Shown here: piece by piece, positions 1 through 9,128 of the stretch
Layout of the letters: each line of letters starts with the position of its first letter
Numbering within the stretch: the stretch's first letter is position 1
NCBI RefSeq assembly: GCF_020447265.1
Contig: NZ_JAJADR010000001.1
Coordinates: 186,001-250,000, forward strand
DNA from: Hymenobacter lucidus
Lineage (GTDB): Bacteria; Bacteroidota; Bacteroidia; Cytophagales; Hymenobacteraceae
Length of the DNA: 64,000 nucleotides
Direction of reading: 5' to 3'
Notes under the pieces: generated by a model
What the model was told of the DNA's origin: nothing
What the model saw: only the letters and a program-made list of their open reading frames with translations
The model's database searches: none
Made by a program: the position numbers and the translations under genes

Positions 1-909
1 GACCGGAGCAACCTCGTCTACAACGCCCACCGCTACTGGTGCCCCAACGACCCCGCCGCTGCTGACTCGAACCCCAACCAGATCAACCTGCTGGCTAACC
101 TGGCCGCTTTCCGCACCAAGTGGCAGGTGCCGGTGTGGGTGGGCGAAACCGGGGAAAACTCCAACGAGTGGTTTGCCGGAGCCGTGCAGGGGCTTAACAA
201 CCAAGGCATTGGCTGGTGTCACTGGAATCTGAAGCGGGTGGAAGGGGTAACCAGCCTGCTGCGCGTGCGTCACTACGGCAGCATCCTTACGCCCGAGGGC
301 CGGGCCGCACTGCTGCGTAATGTCGAGTTCAAGCAGTGCATACCCAACCGCGACGTAATTGCCGCCCTCACCGGTCCGGCCACAGCCCGCACGCCCTTCG
401 CACCACTTAGCATTCCCGGCACCATCCACGCCACCGACTACGACATGGGTCGCAACGGCATTGCCTACCACGACTCCTACGCCGAGCGAATCGACTACCG
501 CAAAGAGGCTCCGACCAATAATGGCAGCGTCTACCGCAACGATGGTATTGACATTCAGATGAATACTGATAAGCCCTCTAATGGCTTCGCGGTGGGTGAC
601 ATGGCCGCCGGCGAGTGGATTAATTACACCGTGACGGTGGCCAAAGCGGGAGCCTACACCTTGCAGGCCCGCGTAAAAAACGACTCGGCCACCCCGGCCC
701 GTCTTCTGGTAAAGCTAGACGATGCGCCCATTGGCAGCCTTACCGTGAACCAGACCCAGGCCGCCGCGCCCTGGGTTACGGTGGCGGTTCCGATGGCTAC
801 TCTGCCGGCTGGCCGGCATACGCTTACTCTCTACGTCGAGCAGCCGGGTGCTAGTCTGAGCTGGCTGCAATTCAATTCTACCACCCCAACGACTCAGGGC
901 GGGCAATAA
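1..909 (+). CDS. GH5-type endo-glucanase with CBM6, C-terminal part
   Basis: The reading frame is open from the first base, so the start lies outside the window; 302 residues are visible. The first part reads like the end of a GH5 (clan A) barrel, with RYWCPND followed by PVWVGETGENSNEW. The Glu at bases 145-147 fits the catalytic nucleophile at the end of strand beta-7. From about base 415 a CBM6-like jelly-roll follows, containing ATDYD, GEWINYTV and a WLQFN ending typical of that module. The protein probably cuts beta-glucan outside the cell or at the surface. Its position ahead of GH3, SusC/D and GH16 supports this. Substrate specificity cannot be read from the fragment. Confidence 0.85.
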   Translation, partial: DRSNLVYNAHRYWCPNDPAAADSNPNQINLLANLAAFRTKWQVPVWVGETGENSNEWFAGAVQGLNNQGIGWCHWNLKRVEGVTSLLRVRHYGSILTPEGRAALLRNVEFKQCIPNRDVIAALTGPATARTPFAPLSIPGTIHATDYDMGRNGIAYHDSYAERIDYRKEAPTNNGSVYRNDGIDIQMNTDKPSNGFAVGDMAAGEWINYTVTVAKAGAYTLQARVKNDSATPARLLVKLDDAPIGSLTVNQTQAAAPWVTVAVPMATLPAGRHTLTLYVEQPGASLSWLQFNSTTPTTQGGQ

Positions 910-1043
910 AAACCGCTCGCAATGCCCGGAAGCGGAATACTGTCGGCAATTTTTGTGGCTTCTGTAGCGAGGAGCCGTCAGCCGCCTTCCGCTTTGGGGC
1001 GCTGTTGGCAGCCCTGCGTTCGTTTCCTTAAATTGGGAGCTAC

Positions 1044-3071
1044 ATGACGCCCTCCACCCGCAAATTCCCCCGTTTTCAGGCTGCTGGCTTTCTCCGCTGG
1101 CGTATATTAGGCTGCCTGTGCCTGTTTTTTCTGGCTTTCCAACCACCTGGCCGGGCCGCCCCGCACGAAGACACGCTCCGGATTCACGGCGGCATCAACG
1201 AACTCTACGTCGACCCCTCACGCTACGCCGTGCTCGAAGACCCCTCGGGCCAGCTCACGCTGCAGGATGTGCTGGGGGCGCGGTGGAGCAGCCGCTTCCA
1301 GTCCGGCGACGTAACCTCGGGCGGCAAGCAGGCCGGCAACATCGAAAACACCGAATCGGCCTACTGGCTGCGCATTAACGTGCGCACCGACGACTCCGAC
1401 GAGCATCACTGGTACCTGGAGATGTTCGATTCGCACATCAATGACCTCACTTTTTATGGGGCCAATGCCGCCGGGCAGTATAGTGCAGTGCGCACCGGCG
1501 CCGATTTCCCCTTCGCTACCCGGCCCTACGCCTACAAAAACTTCCTGTTCAGCCTGCACCTGCAGCCGGGCGAAACGCACACGTACTATCTGCGGCTTAA
1601 ATCCAGCTCCAAAACTAGCTTTTTGGGCCGCCTGCGCAATGAGGCCATGCTTTCCTCGCACTTTCAGAGTGAGTACGGCATGTTGGGCGGCTTCTACGGT
1701 GTGCTGCTGATTATGGTGGTGTACAACCTGCTCATCTTCTTCTTTATCGGCGAGCAAACCTACCTGCGCTACGTGGCTTACGTACTCAGCTGCAGCTTGT
1801 TATTCTTGTCGGAAGATGGCCTGGGCTTCGAATATATCTGGCCGAAGCTTCCCTGGCTCAACCAGATTGTCAATGCCGGCGCGCCCATTCTGCTGCTGCT
1901 TACCTTCGGCTATTACGCCCGCCACTTCCTCGATGCGCCCCAGCGCCTGCCCCGCTTCGACCCGCTGGTGCGGCTGGTGGTGCTATTTAGCGCCGGGCTG
2001 TTGCTACTCGATACCATCTTCATTCAGTCCGGCTTCAGCTTCTGGTTGTATTTGCTGCCCTACGGCATGCTCTACTACGCGGCTATTAAGGTATACCGGC
2101 AGGGGTTCAAGCCCGCCCGCATCTTTCTACTTGCCCAAGCTGGTATAGCGGTTAGCTTGTTGTTTTTGATTACCAGGAAGTTGGGTGTTGATTTTTTTAA
2201 CAATGCCTTTACTGTCTACAGCATGAATGTGGCTTTCGTCTTCGAAGTGGCCGTGCTGTCGTATGCCCTGGGGGAGAAAATCAAGAGCATTAAGGACGCC
2301 ACTATTCGGGCTCAGGAAAAGCTGGTGAAGCAGCTGCGTAAGAAGCACTTAGCCCAAGATCGGCTGGTGGAACAGCTCCACCAGAACCAGGAGTTGAAAG
2401 ACCAGCTCAACTCGGAGCTGGAAGCCCAGGTAGCGCGCCGCACCGAGGAGCTGCGCCAGCAAAGCGAAACCATCGTGGCCCAGAACCGAGAGTTGTTGCA
2501 GGCCAACGGCTTGCTGGCGCTGCAGTCGGCTGCCATCGAAAAGCTCAATACCGACCTGCAGCGCGACCTGCAGGAGGCCCAGGCCGCCCGGGTGCTGTCT
2601 AAGGAAGTGGACTTTGGCGAGTTCAGCCAGATTTACCCCGACAAGGATGCCTGCCTGAGCTACCTAGCCGACCTGAAGTGGGCCAACGGCTACCGCTGCC
2701 GCAAGTGTGGACACGAAAAGTACTGTGACGCCCGCGAAGCCCATGCCCGTCGCTGCACCAAGTGTCGCTACGTCGAGTCGGCTACGGCTTATACCATGCT
2801 GCAGAAGTGTAAGTTCTCCATTATCAAAGCTTTCTACGCCGTCTTCCTGATTTACACCCACAAGGGTAACTACTCCTCCCAAGAATTGTCGCGGGTGCTG
2901 GAGTTGCGGCAGGGCACTTGCTGGAGCTTTAGCCAGAAGGTGCTGGAGGCTATGCGCCGCCGCCGCCAAGCCCCCGACTACGACGAAAACGAGGGCTGGA
3001 CGCACGTTCTGCTCGACGCGACGACCACAACGGAAGATGCTCCTTCGTTGGCCGAAGCTGAACGGTCGTAG
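1044..3071 (+). CDS. 7TMR-DISM sensor fused to IS1595-type zinc ribbon
   Basis: This 675-residue membrane protein has a signal sequence (about 1-40), a periplasmic beta-rich 7TMR-DISMED2-like domain (about 45-195) and seven hydrophobic segments (about 210-405). A long coiled coil (about 410-525) follows. In place of a kinase or GGDEF output it ends in a CxxC-x15-CxxC zinc ribbon (C552, C555, C571, C574). Next comes a helical segment with the pattern SSQELSRVLELRQGTCWSF plus LEAMRRR, which matches the N-terminal DNA-binding region of IS1595/ISXO2 transposases. The DDE nuclease domain is absent: the chain ends about 40 residues later. DISMED2 domains are thought to bind carbohydrate-like ligands, and the gene sits inside a glucan locus. 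Inference: a ligand-gated transmembrane DNA-binding regulator. Binding to DNA is not shown. Confidence 0.85.
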   Translation: MTPSTRKFPRFQAAGFLRWRILGCLCLFFLAFQPPGRAAPHEDTLRIHGGINELYVDPSRYAVLEDPSGQLTLQDVLGARWSSRFQSGDVTSGGKQAGNIENTESAYWLRINVRTDDSDEHHWYLEMFDSHINDLTFYGANAAGQYSAVRTGADFPFATRPYAYKNFLFSLHLQPGETHTYYLRLKSSSKTSFLGRLRNEAMLSSHFQSEYGMLGGFYGVLLIMVVYNLLIFFFIGEQTYLRYVAYVLSCSLLFLSEDGLGFEYIWPKLPWLNQIVNAGAPILLLLTFGYYARHFLDAPQRLPRFDPLVRLVVLFSAGLLLLDTIFIQSGFSFWLYLLPYGMLYYAAIKVYRQGFKPARIFLLAQAGIAVSLLFLITRKLGVDFFNNAFTVYSMNVAFVFEVAVLSYALGEKIKSIKDATIRAQEKLVKQLRKKHLAQDRLVEQLHQNQELKDQLNSELEAQVARRTEELRQQSETIVAQNRELLQANGLLALQSAAIEKLNTDLQRDLQEAQAARVLSKEVDFGEFSQIYPDKDACLSYLADLKWANGYRCRKCGHEKYCDAREAHARRCTKCRYVESATAYTMLQKCKFSIIKAFYAVFLIYTHKGNYSSQELSRVLELRQGTCWSFSQKVLEAMRRRRQAPDYDENEGWTHVLLDATTTTEDAPSLAEAERS

Positions 3072-3126
3072 GGTGCTGCAAACGTTTGCGGCACAAATCT
3101 GAGCAGCACGCAAAAATATTTTTCGA

Positions 3127-3150
3127 AAAAGAGGCTTTAAAGCCTCTTTT
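3127..3150 (+). terminator. Rho-independent terminator after the DISM gene
   Basis: Perfect inverted repeat AAAAGAGGCTT / AAGCCTCTTTT with a two-base centre, followed by further Ts, 56 bases after the stop of the sensor gene. It separates that gene from the GH3 transcript. Confidence 0.75.
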
Positions 3151-3310
3151 TTCATTGTTTTTTAGCTGTAAGTCCAATTCTAAGGCAAAACCGGGCTGAA
3201 TCGGCAATTAGCCTGAAATAGCTGTTGTAAGCGTGTGCAGTAAGTGTATAATCACGATGTGAAGTAGGTGAAAAAACGCTGAATAGGCTCAGTATGAGGG
3301 GTTTTTGCTA

Positions 3311-3342
3311 TTGCATTTCCCGAACAAGTAAAGATATCTTTG
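3311..3342 (+). promoter_or_regulatory. Bacteroidota-type promoter for the GH3-susCD operon
   Basis: TTG at 3311-3313, a 21-base spacer, then TATCTTTG at 3335-3342, an exact match to the -7 consensus TAnnTTTG. It lies 18 bases before the ATG of the GH3 gene, which supports the ATG at 3361 over the in-frame TTG at 3340 that overlaps the -7 element. Confidence 0.5.
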
Positions 3343-3360
3343 GGTATTCCCCCCATCGAA

Positions 3361-5853
3361 ATGACTACTTCCCACCTCCACTTGGCTGCTCCTGCTAGAG
3401 TCGCTAAGCGTCCTGCATTCTTTTCGCCGGCGGTGCCGGCCGGTATAGCTTACACGCTCCTACTCAGCGCGATGCTATGCGTCGCGGGCGGCTGCCAGCG
3501 CCCGGCCGTGCCTACTACCACTCTGGCCCCTACGTCGGCCACCAGCACTACTACGTCTGCGCCGGCTTCTGCGGCCGGCAGCGCCCTGCCCCCCGCTGTG
3601 GTGAGTGAGCGGGTAGCGGCGCTGCTGGCCCAGATGACGCTGGAGGAGAAAATAGGGCAGATGACCCAGCTCACGAATACGGTTATCAACACGACCGGCG
3701 TGCAGAAGGATATTGTGCTCGACTCAGCCAAGCTCGTGCCGCTCATTCGGCAGTTCCACGTCGGCTCCTTCCTGAACGGGGAGGCCGTACCGGCCACGCA
3801 GTGGATAAAGTACTCGGCCGCTTTGCAGCGTATTGCCATGCGTGAGTCGCGCCTGCACATTCCTATTATCTATGGCATCGACCATATGCACGGGGCCAGC
3901 TACGTAGCGGGCACGGCCATCTTTCCGCACAATCTGAACCTGGGGGCTTCCTTCAACCCCGAATTTGCCCGCCAGACGGCCCGCGCCACGGTGCTGGAGT
4001 CGGCCGACCTGGGGCACCACTGGGTATTTGCCCCCGTGCTCGATCTGGGCGTGAATACTTACTGGCCCCGCATCTACGAAACCTACGGCGAAGACCCATT
4101 GGTAGCCTCCGTAATGGGTACGGCTTTCGTGCGCGAGCTGCAGGAAAACAAGGAAATTGCTCCTTATAAGGTGGCCGCCTGCGGCAAGCACTTTTTGGGC
4201 TACTCCGACCCGCGCAACGGCTGGGACCGGACCAACGCCATGATTTCGGATCAGCGTATTCAGGAGTTTTTCCGTCCCTCGTTTCAGGCTGCCATGGATG
4301 CCGGCCTGCAAACCATCATGATCAACAGTGGCCTCATCAATGGCGAGCCGGTACATTCTTCCAAAGCCATCCTTACCGATCTGCTGCGCCGCCAGATGGG
4401 CTTTAAGGGTGTGGCCGTTACCGATTGGGAAGACATCATCCGGCTGGTGCGGGTACAGAAAACCGCCGCTAACGAGAAGGAGGCCACCTTTATGGCCATT
4501 GACGCCGGCGTGGATATGGCCATGACACCCTATACCACCAACTTCTGCCGTCTGGTGAAGGAGCTGGTTCTGGAAGGCCGCCTCAGCGAAGAGCGCATCA
4601 ACCTCTCGGCCGGCCGGGTACTGCAGCTGAAGGTAGATCTGGGCTTGTTCGAAAACCCGATGCCACGCACCGACCGGCTCAAGCGCATCGGCGACCCAGC
4701 CCTGAAGCAGCTCACCGTAGACGCGGCCCGCGAATCGGTGGTGCTGCTGAAAAACGAGCGGAACACACTGCCCCTGGCGCCGGCCAAAGTCAAGCGTCTG
4801 CTCGTGGTAGGCCCGTCGGCCGACTCGCGTGCCAACCTGGCCGGGGGCTGGACGCTGGCCTGGCAGGGCCGCCCCGAGGGTGAGTACCCCAAGGAAATCC
4901 TGACCATTTATGCCGCCCTGAAAAAGGAATACCCCGGCGCGGTGGTCGAAACGATTCCGTACCGCGACGCGGCCGGCAAGCTGGCTCTGACCAGTATCGG
5001 CACCGCCGCCCGCAAGGCCGATGCGGTAGTGCTGGCCATTGGGGAGCGGCCCTATACCGAAGGGCTGGGCAACACCAGCGACCTGACTTTGCCCGACGAC
5101 CAGCAGCAGTTGGTGCGCACGGCCCAGGCTGCTGGCAAGCCCACAGTGCTGGTCGTTATCGGCGGGCGGCCCAGCATCATCCGGGCAGTGGCCGAGAAGT
5201 CGCCGGCTATTCTCTGGGGCGGACTGCCGGGTTTCGGCGGCGGGCAGGCCATTGCCGAAATAATCAGCGGCAAGGTGAACCCCAGCGCCAAGCTCAGCTT
5301 TACTTATCCGCAGTTTGCCGGCCATATTTCGCCCTACCACCACGACAACAACGAAAACTCGCTCGACCTGAGCGACTTCGGTGCCGGCTTCGAGAATCGG
5401 GGCCCCAAGCTCAAAGCCGCTATGCTTACCGAGTACGGCGAGGGCCTGAGCTACACCACCTTCCGCTACAGCAACTTGCAACTCTCCGACTCGGTGCTGA
5501 GCGGCAGCGGCAAGGTGCGCGCCACGGTGCAGGTAACCAACACCGGCCGCCGGGCCGGCAAGGAAGCCGTGCTCTGGTTTCTGACCGACGAAGTAGGCCG
5601 TATTGCCCGGCCCGTGCGCCTGCTCAAGCACTTCGAAAAGCAGGAACTGGCCGCCGGCGCCAGCCGCGAGTTTAGCTTCGACATTGAGCCCCGCCAGCAC
5701 CTGAGCTACCCCAATGCCCAGGGCCAGGCCCAGCTGGAAGACGGCTACTTTACCCTGCGCGTAGGCGACCAGACCAAGCGCTTCCGCTATGCTACACCCG
5801 CGGCGGCTACTACGCCGGCCACCGGCCAGAAGGGCTCCGGCTCCCAACCCTAG
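3361..5853 (+). CDS. bglX: GH3 beta-glucosidase lipoprotein
   Basis: An 830-residue glycoside hydrolase family 3 enzyme that probably releases glucose from beta-linked oligosaccharides. The N-terminus carries a hydrophobic segment ending AGGC, a lipobox, so it is probably membrane-anchored in the periplasm. The TIM-barrel part contains HFLGYSDPRNG and VTDWEDI; the Asp of TDW (residue 355) is the expected nucleophile. The second alpha/beta domain (about 460-670) and a C-terminal fibronectin-III-like domain complete the usual BglX architecture and length. An earlier in-frame TTG at 3340 is less likely than this ATG. It is followed 77 bases later by susC, so it is probably the first gene of the operon. 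The exact linkage preference is not readable. Confidence 0.9.
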   Translation: MTTSHLHLAAPARVAKRPAFFSPAVPAGIAYTLLLSAMLCVAGGCQRPAVPTTTLAPTSATSTTTSAPASAAGSALPPAVVSERVAALLAQMTLEEKIGQMTQLTNTVINTTGVQKDIVLDSAKLVPLIRQFHVGSFLNGEAVPATQWIKYSAALQRIAMRESRLHIPIIYGIDHMHGASYVAGTAIFPHNLNLGASFNPEFARQTARATVLESADLGHHWVFAPVLDLGVNTYWPRIYETYGEDPLVASVMGTAFVRELQENKEIAPYKVAACGKHFLGYSDPRNGWDRTNAMISDQRIQEFFRPSFQAAMDAGLQTIMINSGLINGEPVHSSKAILTDLLRRQMGFKGVAVTDWEDIIRLVRVQKTAANEKEATFMAIDAGVDMAMTPYTTNFCRLVKELVLEGRLSEERINLSAGRVLQLKVDLGLFENPMPRTDRLKRIGDPALKQLTVDAARESVVLLKNERNTLPLAPAKVKRLLVVGPSADSRANLAGGWTLAWQGRPEGEYPKEILTIYAALKKEYPGAVVETIPYRDAAGKLALTSIGTAARKADAVVLAIGERPYTEGLGNTSDLTLPDDQQQLVRTAQAAGKPTVLVVIGGRPSIIRAVAEKSPAILWGGLPGFGGGQAIAEIISGKVNPSAKLSFTYPQFAGHISPYHHDNNENSLDLSDFGAGFENRGPKLKAAMLTEYGEGLSYTTFRYSNLQLSDSVLSGSGKVRATVQVTNTGRRAGKEAVLWFLTDEVGRIARPVRLLKHFEKQELAAGASREFSFDIEPRQHLSYPNAQGQAQLEDGYFTLRVGDQTKRFRYATPAAATTPATGQKGSGSQP

Positions 5854-5930
5854 AATCATCGGCCCCGGCCGGCGCGTGTTCGGCAGGGGTGTTTTCCTTT
5901 TTAGCTCTCCACTTCCAAATTCCTACCCTC

Positions 5931-8900
5931 ATGAATTCAAACCACTACCCGCATTTTCTGCGGCGGGCGTTGCTGCTGGCATCTCTGGGGTTGCCGGCAC
6001 TAAGCGTGCCTGCCCTGGCTGGCTCGTTGGCCTTGCCGCTGCCCATTGCCGGGCGTCCCACGCTAGCCGATATCCAGGTATCGGGCCGTGTGACGCAAAC
6101 TAGCGGTGAGCCCCTGCCCGGGGTAACCGTGCTGGTAAAAGGCACGAGTATCGGTACCTCCACCAACTCGGATGGTACCTTCACGCTGAGTGTGCCGGAA
6201 AACAGCACGCTGGTATTCAGCTACGTAGGCTACCTGCGCCAGGAAGTTGCCGTAACGGGTGGCAGCCTGAGCGTGACGCTCACGGAAGACCTGAAAGCCT
6301 TGAGTGAGGTGGTAGTAGTAGGCTACGGTACCCAGGAGCGCGCCAGCGTAACGGGCGCTGTATCGTCGGTGACGGCCCGCGAAATTGCCACCCAGCCCGT
6401 GGCCGATGCCACCCAGGCTCTGCAAGGCCGGGCAGCGGGCGTCACGGTTACCTCCAACGGCGGGGCCCCTGGCGGCGCGGCCGGTACATCCATTCGCGTG
6501 CGGGGCATCACCTCGACCGGCAACAACAATCCGCTGTACGTTATCGACGGTTTCCCATTGCCTGATGGGGGAGACAATCAGCTGAACGCTATTAGCCCCA
6601 ACGACATTGAGACGATTGACATTCTGAAGGATGCTTCGGCCACGGCTATCTACGGGGTACGGGCGGCCAACGGCGTCGTGATTATTACCACCAAGCGCGG
6701 CAAGGCCGGCGTATCGAGCATCAACTTGGATGCCTACCGCGGCGTGCAGCAGGTGTGGCGCAAGCTGGACTTGCTCTCAGCTAAGGAATATGCCATTATC
6801 AACAACGAAAACCGCATTGCCGGGGGTGAGCGAATTGTGGTGGACCGGCTGCGCAACCCTGATGCGCTGGGTGAAGGCACCGACTGGCAGGACGAGGTGT
6901 TCCGCCGCGCCGCCATTCAGAACTACGCCCTCTCGGCTACCGGCGGCAGCGACAAAGCCCGCTTTGCCGTGTCGGGCAGCTACTTCCAGCAGGATGGCAC
7001 GGTTATCGGCTCCCAATTTGAGCGCTATACGCTGCGTGCCAATGGCGACCTGCAGCTGAACAAAATGCTGAAGCTGGGTAGCAACATTTCCCTGACCCAC
7101 CTGAAGGACCGGCAGATCAATTCCGGCGGCGGTACCGAAGGCTCGCGCAACAACGAGTACGGCACGATTCAGCACATGATCCGGATTCCGTCTATCATTC
7201 CGGTGTACCGCCCCGACGGCATGTACTACGAGCCCCGCGGGGCCCAGGACAACTTCGTGGAGGAAAACCCGCTGGCCGCCGCCACTATCAGCAACCAGAA
7301 GTTTGTGCGCAACCGCGCTCTGACGAGCTTCTTTGCCGAGCTGGAGCCGCTGAAAGGTCTGCGCTTCCGCACCAACGTGGGTGCCGACCTGATTTTTGAC
7401 AACTACAACTCCTTCCGGCCCGGCGTGGCCGAGCTGAAAGTAGGCGACGAAACGTACTCTACGCGCTACTCCCAGGCTACGGCCGGTGGCTCGGCCACTT
7501 CAAATTACAATTCGAGCTTCCTGATTGAAAACACGCTGACTTACGACAAGCTGTTTGCTGGCAAGCACCAGGTAACCGTCTTGCTGGGCCAGTCGGGCCA
7601 GATTATCGACAAGCAGGATGTGGGCGCCTACCGCACGGGCTACCTGCGCAACGACCTGCAAACTATCAACTCGGGCCCGGTAAACACCCAGATTTCCAAC
7701 TCCGGAACGTTGGCGCCCCGCCAGAAGCTGGCCAGCTTCTTCGGCCGTCTGAACTACGAGTTTGACGGCAAATACCTGTTCCAGGCCATCATGCGCTACG
7801 ACGGCGTGAGCAACTTCGCCCCCGGTGAGAAGTTTGGCTTCTTCCCTGGCGTATCGGCCGGCTGGCGCATTTCGGAGGAGGAGTTTATGAAAGGCAACCG
7901 CACCATCAGCAGCCTGAAGCTGCGTGCGGGCTACGGTAAAGTAGGCAACCCCAACAACGCTGGCCGCTTTGCTTACCTGTTCACCGTCAACTCGGATATT
8001 CAGTACCCCTTCGGTCCCAACGGTACTACGCAGACGGGTGCGGCTCCAACCCGCTTGCCCAACTATGACCTGCGCTGGGAAACCAACAACCAGGGCAACA
8101 TCGGGCTGGACTTCGGCTTCCTCGATAACCGCTTCGAGGCCACCGTGGACCTTTACAACCGTAGCTCGCCTAACCTGATTGCGCCCGTGCCGGTGTCGCT
8201 CGTGTCGGGTACGTATGAGGCCGTAAACCGGAACGCGGCTTCGGCCTACAACCGGGGCATCGACTTCTCCTTCACCTCGCGCAACCTGCGCGGCTCGGGC
8301 TCAGACCTGAACTGGACCACGACGCTGAACATTTCGGCCTACAAAACGAAACTTGAATCGTTGGGTGAAGGCAAGCCATATGATGGTTTGAGCGTGCTCA
8401 GCGGCGTAATCGTGCGCTACGACCAAAACCAGGCATTCGGGGCTTTCTACGGCCTGGTAGCCGACGGACTGTTTCAGACGCCGGAAGACGTGAAAAACCA
8501 CGCGGTGCAAACTGCCGGCGACAACCCCGCCAAAAGCACGGCCGCCGGTGATATCCGCTTCAAGGACCTCAACAACGATGGCGTCATCAACGCCAGTGAC
8601 CGGACGTACATCGGCAACCCCAACCCCGACTTTACTTACGGGGTGAACAATACGCTGACCTGGAAAGGCTTCGACCTGAACGTATTTGTGCAGGGCTCGC
8701 AGGGCAACGACATCTACAACCAGAACCGCTACATCCTGGAAAGCGCCCTGTATGGCAACAGCAACGGCAGCGCCCGGGTACTGGGCCGCTGGACCGGTGC
8801 CGGCACCAGCAACGACGTGCCCCGCGCCGTAGCCGGCGACCCCAACGGCAACCTGCGCGTGAGCAGCTACTACGTGGAAGACGGCTCCTACATGCGCATC

Positions 8901-9107
8901 AAAACCCTGACGCTGGGCTACAACCTGCCCGCCGGTCTGATGAGCCGCATTTCGGCCAAGCAGCTGCGCGTGTACGTGAGTGGTCAGAACCTGCTGACCC
9001 TGACCAAGTACAGCGGCTTCGACCCCGAAGTAGGCGCCCGGGGCGTCGACTTGGGCGTGTATCCTCAGTCGCGCGTGTTCCTGGCTGGCCTCAACATCGG
9101 CTTCTAA
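5931..9107 (+). CDS. susC: SusC/RagA TonB-dependent glycan transporter
   Basis: This 1058-residue outer-membrane protein has a signal peptide, a carboxypeptidase-regulatory-like domain (about 50-130; GEPLPGVTVLVKGT), the SusC signature SEVVVVGYGTQ, a plug domain (about 135-245) and a long beta-barrel ending in FLAGLNIGF with a terminal Phe. SusC proteins import oligosaccharides across the outer membrane using TonB energy. The start is set at the ATG preceding NSNHYPHF because an upstream GTG (5889) would place 14 residues before the signal peptide. susD begins 21 bases downstream. Flanking GH3 and GH16 enzymes suggest a beta-glucan oligosaccharide substrate. Confidence 0.95.
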   Translation: MNSNHYPHFLRRALLLASLGLPALSVPALAGSLALPLPIAGRPTLADIQVSGRVTQTSGEPLPGVTVLVKGTSIGTSTNSDGTFTLSVPENSTLVFSYVGYLRQEVAVTGGSLSVTLTEDLKALSEVVVVGYGTQERASVTGAVSSVTAREIATQPVADATQALQGRAAGVTVTSNGGAPGGAAGTSIRVRGITSTGNNNPLYVIDGFPLPDGGDNQLNAISPNDIETIDILKDASATAIYGVRAANGVVIITTKRGKAGVSSINLDAYRGVQQVWRKLDLLSAKEYAIINNENRIAGGERIVVDRLRNPDALGEGTDWQDEVFRRAAIQNYALSATGGSDKARFAVSGSYFQQDGTVIGSQFERYTLRANGDLQLNKMLKLGSNISLTHLKDRQINSGGGTEGSRNNEYGTIQHMIRIPSIIPVYRPDGMYYEPRGAQDNFVEENPLAAATISNQKFVRNRALTSFFAELEPLKGLRFRTNVGADLIFDNYNSFRPGVAELKVGDETYSTRYSQATAGGSATSNYNSSFLIENTLTYDKLFAGKHQVTVLLGQSGQIIDKQDVGAYRTGYLRNDLQTINSGPVNTQISNSGTLAPRQKLASFFGRLNYEFDGKYLFQAIMRYDGVSNFAPGEKFGFFPGVSAGWRISEEEFMKGNRTISSLKLRAGYGKVGNPNNAGRFAYLFTVNSDIQYPFGPNGTTQTGAAPTRLPNYDLRWETNNQGNIGLDFGFLDNRFEATVDLYNRSSPNLIAPVPVSLVSGTYEAVNRNAASAYNRGIDFSFTSRNLRGSGSDLNWTTTLNISAYKTKLESLGEGKPYDGLSVLSGVIVRYDQNQAFGAFYGLVADGLFQTPEDVKNHAVQTAGDNPAKSTAAGDIRFKDLNNDGVINASDRTYIGNPNPDFTYGVNNTLTWKGFDLNVFVQGSQGNDIYNQNRYILESALYGNSNGSARVLGRWTGAGTSNDVPRAVAGDPNGNLRVSSYYVEDGSYMRIKTLTLGYNLPAGLMSRISAKQLRVYVSGQNLLTLTKYSGFDPEVGARGVDLGVYPQSRVFLAGLNIGF

Positions 9108-9128
9108 TCTCCTAACCACCCTCAGACG

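Noticed and set aside
2640..3071. Remnant of an IS1595 insertion next to a receptor gene
   Set aside because: The zinc-ribbon region is in frame with the receptor and coiled coil, no stop or inverted repeats intervene, and codon use is the same as in the rest of the gene. A fusion is the better reading.
3724..5859. A 711-codon open frame on the reverse strand
   Set aside because: It is antisense to the well-supported GH3 gene. Long open antisense frames are common in GC-rich genes with strong codon bias, and its translation shows no domain.
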